Shown here: positions 1-7,464 of the stretch, piece by piece
Numbering within the stretch: position 1 is the stretch's first letter
How the letters are laid out: each line of letters begins with the position of its first letter
NCBI GenBank assembly: GCA_007118075.1
Contig: SKSH01000070.1
Location: 1 to 31,867, forward strand
Direction of reading: 5' to 3'
Source: Halobacteriales archaeon
GTDB taxonomy: Archaea > Halobacteriota > Halobacteria > Halobacteriales > SKSH01
DNA: 31,867 nucleotides
Made by a program: the position numbers and the translations under genes
The notes under the pieces: model-generated
The model's database searches: none
Told to the model about the DNA's origin: nothing
The model's input: the letters and a program-made list of their open reading frames with translations, nothing else

Positions 1-688
1 CGCAAGCGAGGATGATACCGACACGCAAGCGGTCACGGTATTCGAACCAGGCGAACCGCTTCCGGCGTATTTTGAGGTCACGGTCGACGACTACGATGAC
101 GATGTCGCCGAGGGCCAGCCGGTCGACGTGGAGGTAACCGTCGAAAACACCGGTGATCAGGATGCCACACAGCCGATTCGACTGAACGTCGATCGAAACC
201 AGGACGGTAACTTCGACCACGAGGCAGACAGCGAATCGGTGACCCTTGAAAGTGGCGAGCAAACTAGTTTGACACTGACGTACGTGACACAGACGGGGGA
301 CGCGCCGGCGATTGACTTCGAGGTGTTGTCTGACCAAGACCGCGAATGGCGGACGGTGAGCGTGACCGGTCCGCCGGAGTTCACCCAGCTCGATGTCGTC
401 AATATCCAAACGTTCGGCCAGCAGAATCGGCCCGACATCGTCACCCTTGAGTACGAGTTGTCTGCCCCCGCCGATGTCACCTTCACCGCCGAGGAGGCCA
501 ACGGTGACACGGCGACCGTCTCCCATAGCGACTCACAGTCGGGAACCGTTGTCCTCGATCTTCCCAGCAGAGGTAATAATGCGTTCCCGGTGGTACTCGA
601 GGCGGATATCGCGCAGGGAGAGTGCCTGACGGTGACCCTCGAAGACGGTGACGACTTGATGTCTCTCGGTGACTGGGAGCCGTGTTGA
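1..688 (+). CDS. Secreted/surface CARDB-like protein, 3' part only
   Basis: The reading frame is open from base 2 and ends at the TGA at 686-688, so the visible 228 residues are the C-terminal part of a longer protein. A GTG at 128 is in frame but the coding continues upstream of it, so it is not the start. The visible stretch is very acidic and all beta in character. A run of the type 'VEVTVENTGDQDATQ' followed by 'GEQTSLTLTY' is the pattern of CARDB/Ig-like adhesion domains of archaeal surface proteins. Two cysteines lie near the end (GEC and EPC), possibly a disulphide. There is no C-terminal membrane anchor or PGF-CTERM, so it is either released or anchored by its unseen N-terminus. The function is inferred from fold only. 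Confidence 0.7.
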   Translation, partial: ASEDDTDTQAVTVFEPGEPLPAYFEVTVDDYDDDVAEGQPVDVEVTVENTGDQDATQPIRLNVDRNQDGNFDHEADSESVTLESGEQTSLTLTYVTQTGDAPAIDFEVLSDQDREWRTVSVTGPPEFTQLDVVNIQTFGQQNRPDIVTLEYELSAPADVTFTAEEANGDTATVSHSDSQSGTVVLDLPSRGNNAFPVVLEADIAQGECLTVTLEDGDDLMSLGDWEPC

Positions 689-700
689 TTTGGAGTTTCA

Positions 701-728
701 GTGAGAGACCGTCTATTCTAAGTCTCAC
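701..728. other. Inverted repeat after the CARDB gene
   Basis: GTGAGA at 701-706 and TCTCAC at 723-728 are perfect inverse complements around a 16-nt loop, 13 nt after the stop codon. It could be a 3' end hairpin of the upstream gene or part of the cadD promoter region, where a T/A-rich box (CTATTCTA, 713-720) sits in the loop. No T-tract follows, so a terminator role is uncertain. Confidence 0.25.
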
Positions 729-759
729 ACCATCGTAGCTGCAGCTTAGACCGATTATC

Positions 760-1341
760 GTGGACGCCATCCTCTTCCTTGCAGTCTGGTTCTTCGTGGT
801 CACGCACGTCGACACGCTCGTGGTGCTGGCGGCTTTCTTCCTCGATGAAACCTACGCCCGTCACGAGATACTCGTCGGCCATTATCTCGGATTCGGTGTC
901 GGCCTGGTTGCAGCTGTAGCTGGGGCCCTGTTGGTGGCCGAGCTTCTAGGACTATGGACGTTCCTCCTCGGTGTGGTGCCGCTCGGATTGGGAGTCTGGG
1001 GCTTGGTCAGCAATGAACCAGAACGATCCCATCAACTGGAGCCATTGGACACCAGTACGGTCCGTCGCATCGGCATCGTAATGTCGGCTGGGATTGGCTT
1101 AAGCGGCGAAAATCTCGCCGTTTTCATTCCCTTCTTCGCCGATCTCAGCATCGGACAACTTTTCGTGGTCGTGGCATGGTATCTGGTGCTGGCTGGGGTG
1201 GTCTATGTGCTTGCATTGACCATCGCCAGGACGACCGCCACCAGATTCGAATTGCCCGACTGGATCGAGACACGATTGGTACCGGTGGTCTTGGTGATAG
1301 TTGGACTATACGTACTCGCCACCGGATGGTTTGTTGCCTAG
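760..1341 (+). CDS. CadD-family cadmium resistance/cation transporter
   Basis: This is a 193-residue integral membrane protein with about six helices (roughly 2-27, 37-60, 66-83, 105-127, 131-153, 170-192). It matches the CadD family layout: an N-terminal helix with a 'THVDTL' motif, an early 'GHYLGFG' segment and a central 'GENLAVFIPFF' segment corresponding to the 'ADNIGLFVPYF' region of staphylococcal CadD. The length is typical (about 200 residues). The start is GTG at 760; no ATG is available before the first helix. Family members confer cadmium resistance in Gram-positive bacteria, and the true substrate in archaea is not established. It stands alone, tail to tail with the phosphate permease gene (9 nt between stops). 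Assignment is by motif memory, and a LysE-superfamily exporter of other specificity is possible. Confidence 0.72.
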   Translation: MDAILFLAVWFFVVTHVDTLVVLAAFFLDETYARHEILVGHYLGFGVGLVAAVAGALLVAELLGLWTFLLGVVPLGLGVWGLVSNEPERSHQLEPLDTSTVRRIGIVMSAGIGLSGENLAVFIPFFADLSIGQLFVVVAWYLVLAGVVYVLALTIARTTATRFELPDWIETRLVPVVLVIVGLYVLATGWFVA

Positions 1342-1350
1342 CAGTCACCT

Positions 1351-2562
1351 TCAGCGGAGTGATGACAGCAGCTCGTAACCGGTGAAGGCTGCGAAACCGA
1401 CAGCCAGACCGAAGATGATTGATCCGATCCAAGCGAGTGCAGTAATCAACAGCTTTCGCTCACTCACCGATTTCGCCCCTACCGCGTATCCAGTCGCCGC
1501 GATGGCCGAGATGAAGATCTGGTTGAATGACATTGGTAGCCCAAGGAACACCCCGACCTGGGCGATGACGAACGAAGGGATGAGGATGGCGATCGATCGA
1601 CGAGGACCGAGCATGGAGTAATCCTGCGTGAGCGCTTTGATCATCCGCGGAGATGCCATCCAGGTACCCAACAGCATGCCCAACCCGCCAAGGAGCAGAA
1701 CGTGTGTGAGGGTGACGGTGACCGGTGCCTCACCGGCAAGTGGAAGGAGGGGACCGACCGCAAGTCCCACCTTCCCAGCTCCAGCGGTGAATGCAACCAG
1801 TGAGCCCAATGCGAGGAGAAATCGACGCTGGGAGCCAGCCGGATCTCGAGTTGTATCCTTAAAGCTTAGCCAAGCACCGATGATGGCGATCACAAGTGAA
1901 ACGAGGGCGATACCGCCGTAGGTGCCGAGCGGAAGATAGCTCCCAAGGACCCCTGCGATCGAAGCTGGCTCGCCATCATCGCCGAGGATGAGGAACTCCA
2001 TATTGGCGACCACGAGGCCGACGCTTGCTGCGAGCAGCGGCATGATCGTCGATTGTTGAACGCGCTCGCTTCGCAGCGCTTTCGTGAGAACGTAGACTGG
2101 AGGTGCGACGAGGATCGGTGTCAGAACCCAGTACGCGATCAATCCGGTGTAAGTCCTCCACGCCGGATCCCCACCCATCGCGAGTCCGACGCCAACCACG
2201 CTGCCAGTGATGGCGAACGCGGTGGCGATCGGGTATCCCTTGAACACACCAGCAGCGATGTATGCTGATGCGATGAGGAGGGCCAACACCGCAGCCACGG
2301 GTGAGAGCGATGGTCCATCGATGAGACCCTCACCGATGGTCTCAGTGATCGCACCGCCCTGTAAGACTGCGCCGGCGAGCGCAAGTAACCCTACCACAAA
2401 TGCCGCCTGCATGGTCGTCATGGCATGGGCACCGACTGCCGGTGCGAATGGCGTTGATCCTGAGGACCCGGCGCCGATGGTCCATGCAGCGAAGAAACTG
2501 GCGCCAATTGCCACGACGAACAACGCGACTGTCGCGAGGTCTACCATCGTCGATCTGTTCAC
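1351..2562 (-). CDS. PiT-family inorganic phosphate permease
   Basis: This is a polytopic protein of about 400 residues with the internal duplication of PiT transporters. The N-terminal signature region reads 'IGAGSSGSTPFAPAVGAHAM' and the second-repeat counterpart reads 'LPMSFNQIFISAIAATGYAVG', both typical of haloarchaeal PiT permeases. These carry out cation-coupled phosphate uptake across the cytoplasmic membrane. The N-terminal repeat has GAHAM where GANA/GAND is the usual core, a His-for-Asn change. The start is uncertain: GTG at 2562 has GGAG just 2 nt upstream, while the internal ATG at 2547 gives the more natural N-terminus MVDLATV. It is divergent from the S9 peptidase gene with a T/A-rich region between them. 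No PhoU-type regulator is adjacent. Confidence 0.85.
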   Translation of the reverse strand: MNRSTMVDLATVALFVVAIGASFFAAWTIGAGSSGSTPFAPAVGAHAMTTMQAAFVVGLLALAGAVLQGGAITETIGEGLIDGPSLSPVAAVLALLIASAYIAAGVFKGYPIATAFAITGSVVGVGLAMGGDPAWRTYTGLIAYWVLTPILVAPPVYVLTKALRSERVQQSTIMPLLAASVGLVVANMEFLILGDDGEPASIAGVLGSYLPLGTYGGIALVSLVIAIIGAWLSFKDTTRDPAGSQRRFLLALGSLVAFTAGAGKVGLAVGPLLPLAGEAPVTVTLTHVLLLGGLGMLLGTWMASPRMIKALTQDYSMLGPRRSIAILIPSFVIAQVGVFLGLPMSFNQIFISAIAATGYAVGAKSVSERKLLITALAWIGSIIFGLAVGFAAFTGYELLSSLR

Positions 2563-2610
2563 TTCTCCGATCTCATCAGCGTCGACCGGTTGCTTGGTGG
2601 TATCGTCGCC

Positions 2611-2621
2611 CCCTTATAATA
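2611..2621. promoter_or_regulatory. T/A-rich box shared by divergent pit and S9 peptidase genes
   Basis: CTTATAATAC at about 2612-2621 is the only strong TATA-like element in the 100 nt between the divergent genes. Read on the + strand it would place transcription near 2642, 20-40 nt before the peptidase start. Read on the - strand it would place it near 2588, about 25-40 nt before the permease start. Confidence 0.4.
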
Positions 2622-2683
2622 CTTGGTAGCCAGGCTTTGCCTCGGTCACAAGCCATAACACCATGTGCTCGCATCCAGCTGGC

Positions 2684-4477
2684 ATGGGTCACGACATCGA
2701 GCGATACCTCAACATCCGTGCTGCGACATCTCCGAGTGTCGCCCCCGATGGAACACTCGCATTTCTGATAGATACGACCGGTGTCCCCCAAGTGTGGACG
2801 CTTTCGAGGGTTCAGGAATGGCCAACGCAGCTGACATTCTCGGATGAACGTGTTACCTTCTGTTCTTGGTCTCCGACACGGCTTGAGCTGATCTACGGGA
2901 TGGACCATGGTGGTGATGAGCGCGAGCAACTCTTCTTGCTCGACCCATCAAGCGGCGACATTGAACCGATGACCGCCCGACCATCGGCAAAACATCGTTG
3001 GGGCGGGTGGAGCAACGACGGTGATCAGTTCGCGTTCACCTCGAACCACCGCGATATATCGGTGTTCGATGTCTACGTGCAATCGAGGAACGATTCCGAG
3101 GCAAGACTGGTCTATGAGGGGGATGGCTGGCTCACCGCCGCCGGCTGGTCACCGACTGACGATCGTCTTCTCGTTCATGAGGCATTCGCGAGCTCGGAAC
3201 ACGAGCTTCATATCCTCGACCTTGGGACCAACCAGCTCACCCAACTCACGGATACGGACGGGCCGACCAGATACATCTCACCGGTGTGGGGCTCGGATGG
3301 TGAACGGATTTGGATGGCAAGCGACGTGTATGCTGATACGATGGAACTCGTCGCCATCGATTCCACGACGGGCTCGATCGAGACGATCCGAGATGGAGGC
3401 GACTGGAGCATCACCGAGGTCGAAGTGGATCAGGAGACCGGACGGCTTGTGTACACCAGTAACGTCGATGGATTCACCGAGGTGACTGTCGCTGATATCG
3501 ACGATGGTACGCTTCTAGACAGATGTACGGCCCAGCTCCCGCCGGGGGTTGCCGGTGGTATCTCATTCTTCCCAGATGCAGCATGCTTCGCGATCGGAAC
3601 AGAGAGTCGCCAGCTCAACCCGAACATCTTTGTGGTGGATTCGACGACTGGTGAGGCGACTCGATGGACCGATGCATCAACGGCTGGCATCCCACGGTCG
3701 CCGTTTCGTTCCCCGGAACTGATCCGATTCGAGAGCTTCGATGGTCTGGAGATACCCGCACTCTGGAGCACGCCAGGTGATGCCGAATTAGGGGAGACCC
3801 CGGCCATCGTCGATATACACGGAGGACCCGAGAGCCAGCGCCGACCATCGTTCAGCAGCGTCCATCAGTATTTCCTCGCCAATGGATATGCGATTCTCGA
3901 ACTGAACGTGCGGGGTTCGTCCGGATATGGCAGATCGTATGCAGCATTGGATGATGTTGAACGCCGGATGGATTCGGTTGCTGATATCGGCGCAGCGCTT
4001 GATTGGCTCAACGCACAACCGGTGGTCGACACCGATCGACTCGTCGCTCTTGGTGGTTCTTATGGGGGGTTCATGGTCTTGGCTTCACTCATCGAGTACC
4101 CTGAACGATGGGCAGCTGGGGTTGATATCGTTGGTATCGCCAACTTCGTGAGCTTCCTCGAGAACACCGGGGATTGGCGACGCAAACTCCGCGAGGCAGA
4201 GTACGGTAGTCTTGCCGCTGATCGAGAGCTTCTCGAGGAGATCAGCCCGATTGATCGAGCCGATGCCATCGAGACCCCTCTGTTCGTCCTCCATGGTGCC
4301 AATGATCCACGGGTACCGGTCGGTGAGACTGAACAGATCGTCGAAGCACTCAGAACCAGAGAGATACCAGTCAGGAAACTCATCTTCGATGATGAGGGGC
4401 ATGGATTCTCGAAGCTCAGAAACCGGATCGAGGCGTATCAGGCGATCGTCGAGTTTCTTGAAGAATACGTCCGGTGA
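2684..4477 (+). CDS. S9-family serine peptidase (acylaminoacyl-peptidase/prolyl-oligopeptidase type)
   Basis: It has an N-terminal seven-bladed-propeller-like region (TolB/WD40-like repeats such as 'SPTDDRLLV', 'VWGSDGERIW') followed by an alpha/beta hydrolase domain over the last 240 residues. The catalytic triad is visible. Counting from the upstream ATG at 2663, these are Ser466 in GGSYGG, Asp548 in GANDPRVP and His580 in EGHGFS. 'IVDIHGGPE' supplies the oxyanion-side HGGP motif. There is no signal peptide, so it is probably cytoplasmic and degrades short peptides or removes acylated N-terminal residues. Length (597-604 residues) is normal. I prefer ATG 2684 (MGHDIERYLN) because the conserved part begins there; ATG 2663 adds seven residues with no family resemblance that I recognise. 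Confidence 0.88.
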   Translation: MGHDIERYLNIRAATSPSVAPDGTLAFLIDTTGVPQVWTLSRVQEWPTQLTFSDERVTFCSWSPTRLELIYGMDHGGDEREQLFLLDPSSGDIEPMTARPSAKHRWGGWSNDGDQFAFTSNHRDISVFDVYVQSRNDSEARLVYEGDGWLTAAGWSPTDDRLLVHEAFASSEHELHILDLGTNQLTQLTDTDGPTRYISPVWGSDGERIWMASDVYADTMELVAIDSTTGSIETIRDGGDWSITEVEVDQETGRLVYTSNVDGFTEVTVADIDDGTLLDRCTAQLPPGVAGGISFFPDAACFAIGTESRQLNPNIFVVDSTTGEATRWTDASTAGIPRSPFRSPELIRFESFDGLEIPALWSTPGDAELGETPAIVDIHGGPESQRRPSFSSVHQYFLANGYAILELNVRGSSGYGRSYAALDDVERRMDSVADIGAALDWLNAQPVVDTDRLVALGGSYGGFMVLASLIEYPERWAAGVDIVGIANFVSFLENTGDWRRKLREAEYGSLAADRELLEEISPIDRADAIETPLFVLHGANDPRVPVGETEQIVEALRTREIPVRKLIFDDEGHGFSKLRNRIEAYQAIVEFLEEYVR

Positions 4478-4801
4478 TGAATTTTGTCCTGGCACAACCG
4501 AGCCCGATGCCCCTTGGGGTGTTGGTGAACCTGATCCGTTGCCCGGTGGGAATGGATGGCTGGAAGACCATACATCTTCAGGAATACTACCTTGAAGTGA
4601 CTGGGGGCCTTCGAACTGCTTCGATGAAATTCTCCGCACATCACTAACAAACCGACCACGAGAATGCCTGGACGGAACGTTTCCGTAGTTTGGTATCACA
4701 CTTGTTGACACAACGGTCCATCTTCACTCTCGACTGCATGGATGAACACGTGATTGCCTAAGTTGGGAACTCTTATTATCGACATTCGGATTTTTCCAGG
4801 T
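4478..4801. other. Long intergenic stretch with no secure gene
   Basis: About 320 nt lie between the peptidase stop and the mgtE leader region. A 56-codon frame begins at ATG 4477, overlapping the peptidase stop as TGATGA, and ends with TAA at 4645-4647. Its product is not acidic and has no motif I recognise. The rest (4648-4770) holds no frame of note. The right end (4771-4801) carries the T/A-rich box listed separately. No tRNA, hairpin followed by T-tract, or repeat was seen. Confidence 0.4.
4773..4780 (+). promoter_or_regulatory. TATA-like box for the mgtE transcription unit
   Basis: TTATTATC is centred about 26 nt before ATG 4802, the haloarchaeal distance between TATA element and transcription start. 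It therefore predicts a transcript beginning at or next to that ATG, about 125 nt before mgtE itself. Confidence 0.45.
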
Positions 4802-4930
4802 ATGCCTTCAAGATTGGCAAGCATTCGCCGTCTGGAAATCTTGCTCGCCAGCGCAGATTCGAGTCCAACCGGGCATGGAGTTATCCGCAAACGAGAACGG
4901 CGCGCTGACGACCGAGGTGGTGGCGAATGA
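4802..4930 (+). CDS. Possible 42-residue leader peptide overlapping mgtE
   Basis: A small frame starts with ATG at 4802 and ends with TGA at 4928-4930, overlapping the mgtE ATG by four bases (ATGA). The TATA-like box 26 nt upstream would make its start codon the first codon of a leaderless transcript. The peptide is basic, with arginine clusters (SIRRLE, RKRERRADDR) and a Gly3-Glu end, which is unusual among the acidic proteins around it. It has no membrane helix or known motif. If translated, ribosomes finishing it would be delivered to the mgtE start, so it may couple or gate mgtE translation. The alternative is that this is simply a 5' untranslated region with a chance frame. Confidence 0.35.
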   Translation: MPSRLASIRRLEILLASADSSPTGHGVIRKRERRADDRGGGE

Positions 4931-5970
4931 CCGAGTCCCTCGAGTTCGAATCGCACATCGATTTTGTTGAAGATATTATCGACGAGGAATACGTCGTCGT
5001 CGAGGAAGACACGTTCATCGGGATGGCGATCGATCAATTCCGGTCATTCGAACCGGAGGACGATGAAACGACCATTTACTATGTTTATGTCATCGATGCA
5101 GATGGATATCTGACAGGTGTGCTCTCGTTGAGAGAGCTGTTGAATGCACCGGAAGATGAGTTAGTTTCATCGTACATGACTGACGATGTCGTATCCGTCG
5201 GGGCTGATATGGATGTCGAGGAAGCGGCTAAATTGATACAACGATTAGAATTCAGAGCTCTCCCGGTCGTCGATGCGGAGGGGCTCTTCCTTGGTGTTCT
5301 CAGATCGGAAGATATGATGGCTATCATGGAGGAGGAAGCAACCGAGGACATCCTCAAACATGCTGGGTTCACCTTCGCAGATGTGGAGCTCAGCCGATCC
5401 GCTGCCATCCTCGAATCTTCATATCTCAAGATTCTCCGTATCCGGATGCCGTGGTTAGTGGTCGCCCTCGCCGGAGGTCTCCTTGCCGGTGGAGTGATCG
5501 GACAGTTCGAGGCTGAACTCGAAGCGGTCGTCGCGCTGGCTTTCTTCGTCCCAGTGATCATGGACATGGGTGGTAACGTCGGCACGCAAGCATCGACGAT
5601 CTTCGTCCGTGGACTTGCTGTTGGTCATATTGATGATCGTAATGCGATGCGGCACTTTGCCAGAGAGGGCGTGATTGGACTGGTGATCGGAGTCCTCATC
5701 GGTACGCTCGGTGCGGCAGCTGCATACCTCTGGCAAGGAGTCATCGAGGGAGAAGAATTCGCCCTCGAATTGGCCGTGGTGGTATTCGTTGGATTGGTTG
5801 CCGTCTGCGTTGTCGCTTCGGTAGTCGGATATGTGATACCGTGGATTGCACACAAGGTCGGGTTAGATCCAGCGGCTGCTTCCGATCCACTAATCACGAC
5901 TGTCAAAGATGTCACTGCCTTAATCATCTACTTTAGTTTGGCCGCTATCTTGCTCTCTGAACTGGTTTGA
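4927..5970 (+). CDS. mgtE: MgtE/SLC41-type magnesium transporter with CBS pair
   Basis: The protein has 347 residues. A CBS domain pair occupies roughly residues 15-140 ('YYVYVIDADGYLTGVLSLREL' region, then 'FRALPVVDAEGLFLGVLRSED'). Five membrane helices follow from about 177 to the C-terminus. The family core 'FVPVIMDMGGNVGTQAST' is present. The N-terminal MgtE_N superhelical domain of bacterial MgtE is missing, which explains the length of ~350 instead of ~450; I believe short forms are common in haloarchaea. In characterised MgtE, the CBS domains bind Mg2+ and close the channel when cellular Mg2+ is high. The ATG at 4927 overlaps the stop of the small upstream frame. The membrane-bound winged-helix gene follows 172 nt downstream on the same strand. 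Confidence 0.9.
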   Translation: MTESLEFESHIDFVEDIIDEEYVVVEEDTFIGMAIDQFRSFEPEDDETTIYYVYVIDADGYLTGVLSLRELLNAPEDELVSSYMTDDVVSVGADMDVEEAAKLIQRLEFRALPVVDAEGLFLGVLRSEDMMAIMEEEATEDILKHAGFTFADVELSRSAAILESSYLKILRIRMPWLVVALAGGLLAGGVIGQFEAELEAVVALAFFVPVIMDMGGNVGTQASTIFVRGLAVGHIDDRNAMRHFAREGVIGLVIGVLIGTLGAAAAYLWQGVIEGEEFALELAVVVFVGLVAVCVVASVVGYVIPWIAHKVGLDPAAASDPLITTVKDVTALIIYFSLAAILLSELV

Positions 5971-5992
5971 GACGGTTCACTCGGAGACCGTC
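5971..5992. other. Short inverted repeat directly after mgtE stop
   Basis: GACGGT (5971-5976) and ACCGTC (5987-5992) flank a 10-nt loop immediately after the TGA. It may stabilise the mgtE mRNA 3' end. No T-tract follows directly. Confidence 0.25.
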
Positions 5993-6128
5993 CATTGGTA
6001 AAATCGTGATTAAAGTCATTCACTCATGGTCGCCATGTAGAGTCAAACTGGTTTTTTACTAAACGTTGGTGACTAAACCCTCCGGTGTTAACCAGCTCAT
6101 ATAGCTCATGGATGGAACAACCACGCTG

Positions 6129-6136
6129 GGTGGTGA
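6129..6136 (+). promoter_or_regulatory. Shine-Dalgarno site that fixes a TTG start
   Basis: GGTGGTGA resembles the complement of the archaeal 16S 3' tail (GGAGGTGATC) and lies 6 nt before TTG 6143. It supports TTG as the start of the winged-helix gene, for which no suitable ATG exists. Confidence 0.5.
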
Positions 6137-6142
6137 TTTACG

Positions 6143-6862
6143 TTGAGTGGATACTTGACCTCACTTCGGCAACGGATTGAACCGTCACCTGCTGAGCCGA
6201 TGGTGCTCGATTTGGCCACCGACGAGGCTGGTCAACTACTCGCGGCACTTTCATCCGATACTGCTCGCGATATCATCCTCGAACTCCACGACCAAGCAAG
6301 TACACTGTCTGAGGTGGCTGATGCAGTTGGGACCAGCAGACAGAATGCACAATACCATGTGAAACAGCTTCAATCAGTGGACGCAATCCGCGTTGTCGAT
6401 ACCATCTATTCAGAGAAAGGGCGGGAGATGAAGGTGTACGCCCCGACAGGCGAGCCCCTCATCATCGTCTCTGGGGAAGAAGACAATGGTAGTCAGATTC
6501 GAGAGCGGGTAGCACAGGCATTGGCACCGATCGTTGCTATCGGGCTCATTTCCGTGGCGATTCAGGCAGTGGCAACGACCATGGGAGAAGCTGACAAGTC
6601 CGATTCTGGGACCCTTTTGTCGGGCGAGGGAACCGAGACCGAGGTCGCCGAGGATGGGGATATGAATGTTGATCTTGATGCATACGTGACAACCACTGGA
6701 ATCCTCGATGGTGATCAGATCAAACTGGAAGAGCCGATGTACATCGAAGTTACCTCTGTGAGTCAGACATTCTTCGAGGCGTACCCAGGTCTCATGTTCT
6801 TCCTCGGTGCGATGACCGCCCTTGTGTTAATTCTCGGGATTCGACGGATTCGACAGCGATGA
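6143..6862 (+). CDS. Membrane-anchored winged-helix (ArsR-like) regulator
   Basis: This is a 239-residue protein. Residues about 28-100 form a winged helix: 'LAALSSDTARDIILEL', then 'TLSEVADAVGTSRQNAQYHVKQL' as the recognition helix, then a wing with 'MKVYAPTGEPLIIV'. A first membrane helix spans about 126-146 and a second 215-233, with an acidic ~65-residue loop between them that should lie outside the cell. A basic tail (RRIRQR) ends inside. The DNA-binding head and tail are thus cytoplasmic with an extracellular loop as possible sensor. The TTG start is supported by a strong Shine-Dalgarno sequence. A 12-codon frame (ATG 6108) ends at TGA 6144-6146, overlapping the TTG. Its position behind mgtE suggests, but does not prove, a role in ion or envelope response. 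Confidence 0.75.
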   Translation: MSGYLTSLRQRIEPSPAEPMVLDLATDEAGQLLAALSSDTARDIILELHDQASTLSEVADAVGTSRQNAQYHVKQLQSVDAIRVVDTIYSEKGREMKVYAPTGEPLIIVSGEEDNGSQIRERVAQALAPIVAIGLISVAIQAVATTMGEADKSDSGTLLSGEGTETEVAEDGDMNVDLDAYVTTTGILDGDQIKLEEPMYIEVTSVSQTFFEAYPGLMFFLGAMTALVLILGIRRIRQR

Positions 6863-6895
6863 GAATTGGCCAGGTGATTTATCGGTACCCCGACC

Positions 6896-6903
6896 TAATA
6901 ATC
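6896..6903 (+). promoter_or_regulatory. TATA-like box for the 72-residue gene at 6921
   Basis: TAATAATC is centred about 22-25 nt upstream of ATG 6921, consistent with a leaderless or nearly leaderless transcript. Confidence 0.4.
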
Positions 6904-6920
6904 GAATTGAGGTTAGCATC

Positions 6921-7139
6921 ATGGATCCAGACGTACTCAAGTCCAAGCTCGAAGCATCGGGTGAAATTATGGTCCTCGTTGAGGAATTCGATGAACCGAT
7001 CGAGCTCCATCTCCACGATACGGAGATTGGAGACGATCTGGTCACGGTCGAGCTTGACGATGGCACACTCTGGTTCGAACCCGATCGGATTACCGGTGCC
7101 TGGAAGCACTATCATTCGACCGAAGATTACGGGCTCTAA
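6921..7139 (+). CDS. Small acidic protein of unknown function (72 aa)
   Basis: A 72-residue acidic protein. It begins MDPDVLKSKLEASGE and continues as alternating beta-like segments ('IELHLHDTEIGDDLVTVELDDGTLWFEPDRI'), suggesting a small beta barrel or SH3/Sm-like fold. It ends with 'AWKHYHSTEDYGL'. The length, acidic composition, codon use and well-placed TATA-like box indicate a real gene. I recognise it only as the kind of small conserved protein common in haloarchaea and assign no function. A second small gene follows in the same direction with its own promoter-like sequence. Confidence 0.65.
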   Translation: MDPDVLKSKLEASGEIMVLVEEFDEPIELHLHDTEIGDDLVTVELDDGTLWFEPDRITGAWKHYHSTEDYGL

Positions 7140-7210
7140 CTCGACGATATCCCGTTGTGTGATCAATCGTTCCAGAAGGCTCATTCATACTACTCGCGTC
7201 GATGGCGACG

Positions 7211-7420
7211 ATGAGCGAGGAATCGATGATTGAGGAACACGAAATCACGGTGACTTGTCCCGCCTGTGATACCGAGACACAGTTGCCGTTAGAACGGGCA
7301 AGTGAGACAATCCAAAGGCACAACGATCGGATGCATGCTGGTGAAGCTATCGCAACGGTTGATCCTGTGATCAAGGATGAACTCGCCCGAATCATCGCTG
7401 AAGATCTCGACCTTCTATAG
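7211..7420 (+). CDS. Small single zinc-finger-like protein
   Basis: About 69 residues from ATG 7211 (an ATG at 7202 would add three). Cys16-x2-Cys19 (TCPACD) is followed by His37-x4-His42 in a helix (IQRHNDRMH), so one CCHH-type zinc site is likely. The remainder is an acidic helical tail. Small single-finger proteins of this type are abundant in haloarchaea, and several are regulators or adaptors, but nothing here indicates a partner. ATG 7211 is preferred because the TATA-like TCATACTA at about 7185-7192 lies ~23 nt upstream of it and too close to 7202. Confidence 0.62.
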   Translation: MSEESMIEEHEITVTCPACDTETQLPLERASETIQRHNDRMHAGEAIATVDPVIKDELARIIAEDLDLL

Positions 7421-7433
7421 GCTCATTAGGCAG

Positions 7434-7440
7434 CTTTTAC
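7434..7440 (+). promoter_or_regulatory. TATA-like box deciding the UspA start
   Basis: CTTTTAC is centred 28 nt before ATG 7465, which favours that ATG over the in-frame GTG at 7450. Confidence 0.4.
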
Positions 7441-7464
7441 GCCGTAGCAGTGGAACCACCGACC

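Noticed and set aside
4085..4711. Open frame of 208 codons on the - strand covering the peptidase end and the empty gap
   Set aside because: Most of it is antisense to the catalytic domain of the S9 peptidase, and the remainder shows no family resemblance.
4850..4880. T-loop-like GATTCGAGTCC before mgtE
   Set aside because: The flanking bases do not form a T-stem and no cloverleaf can be drawn.
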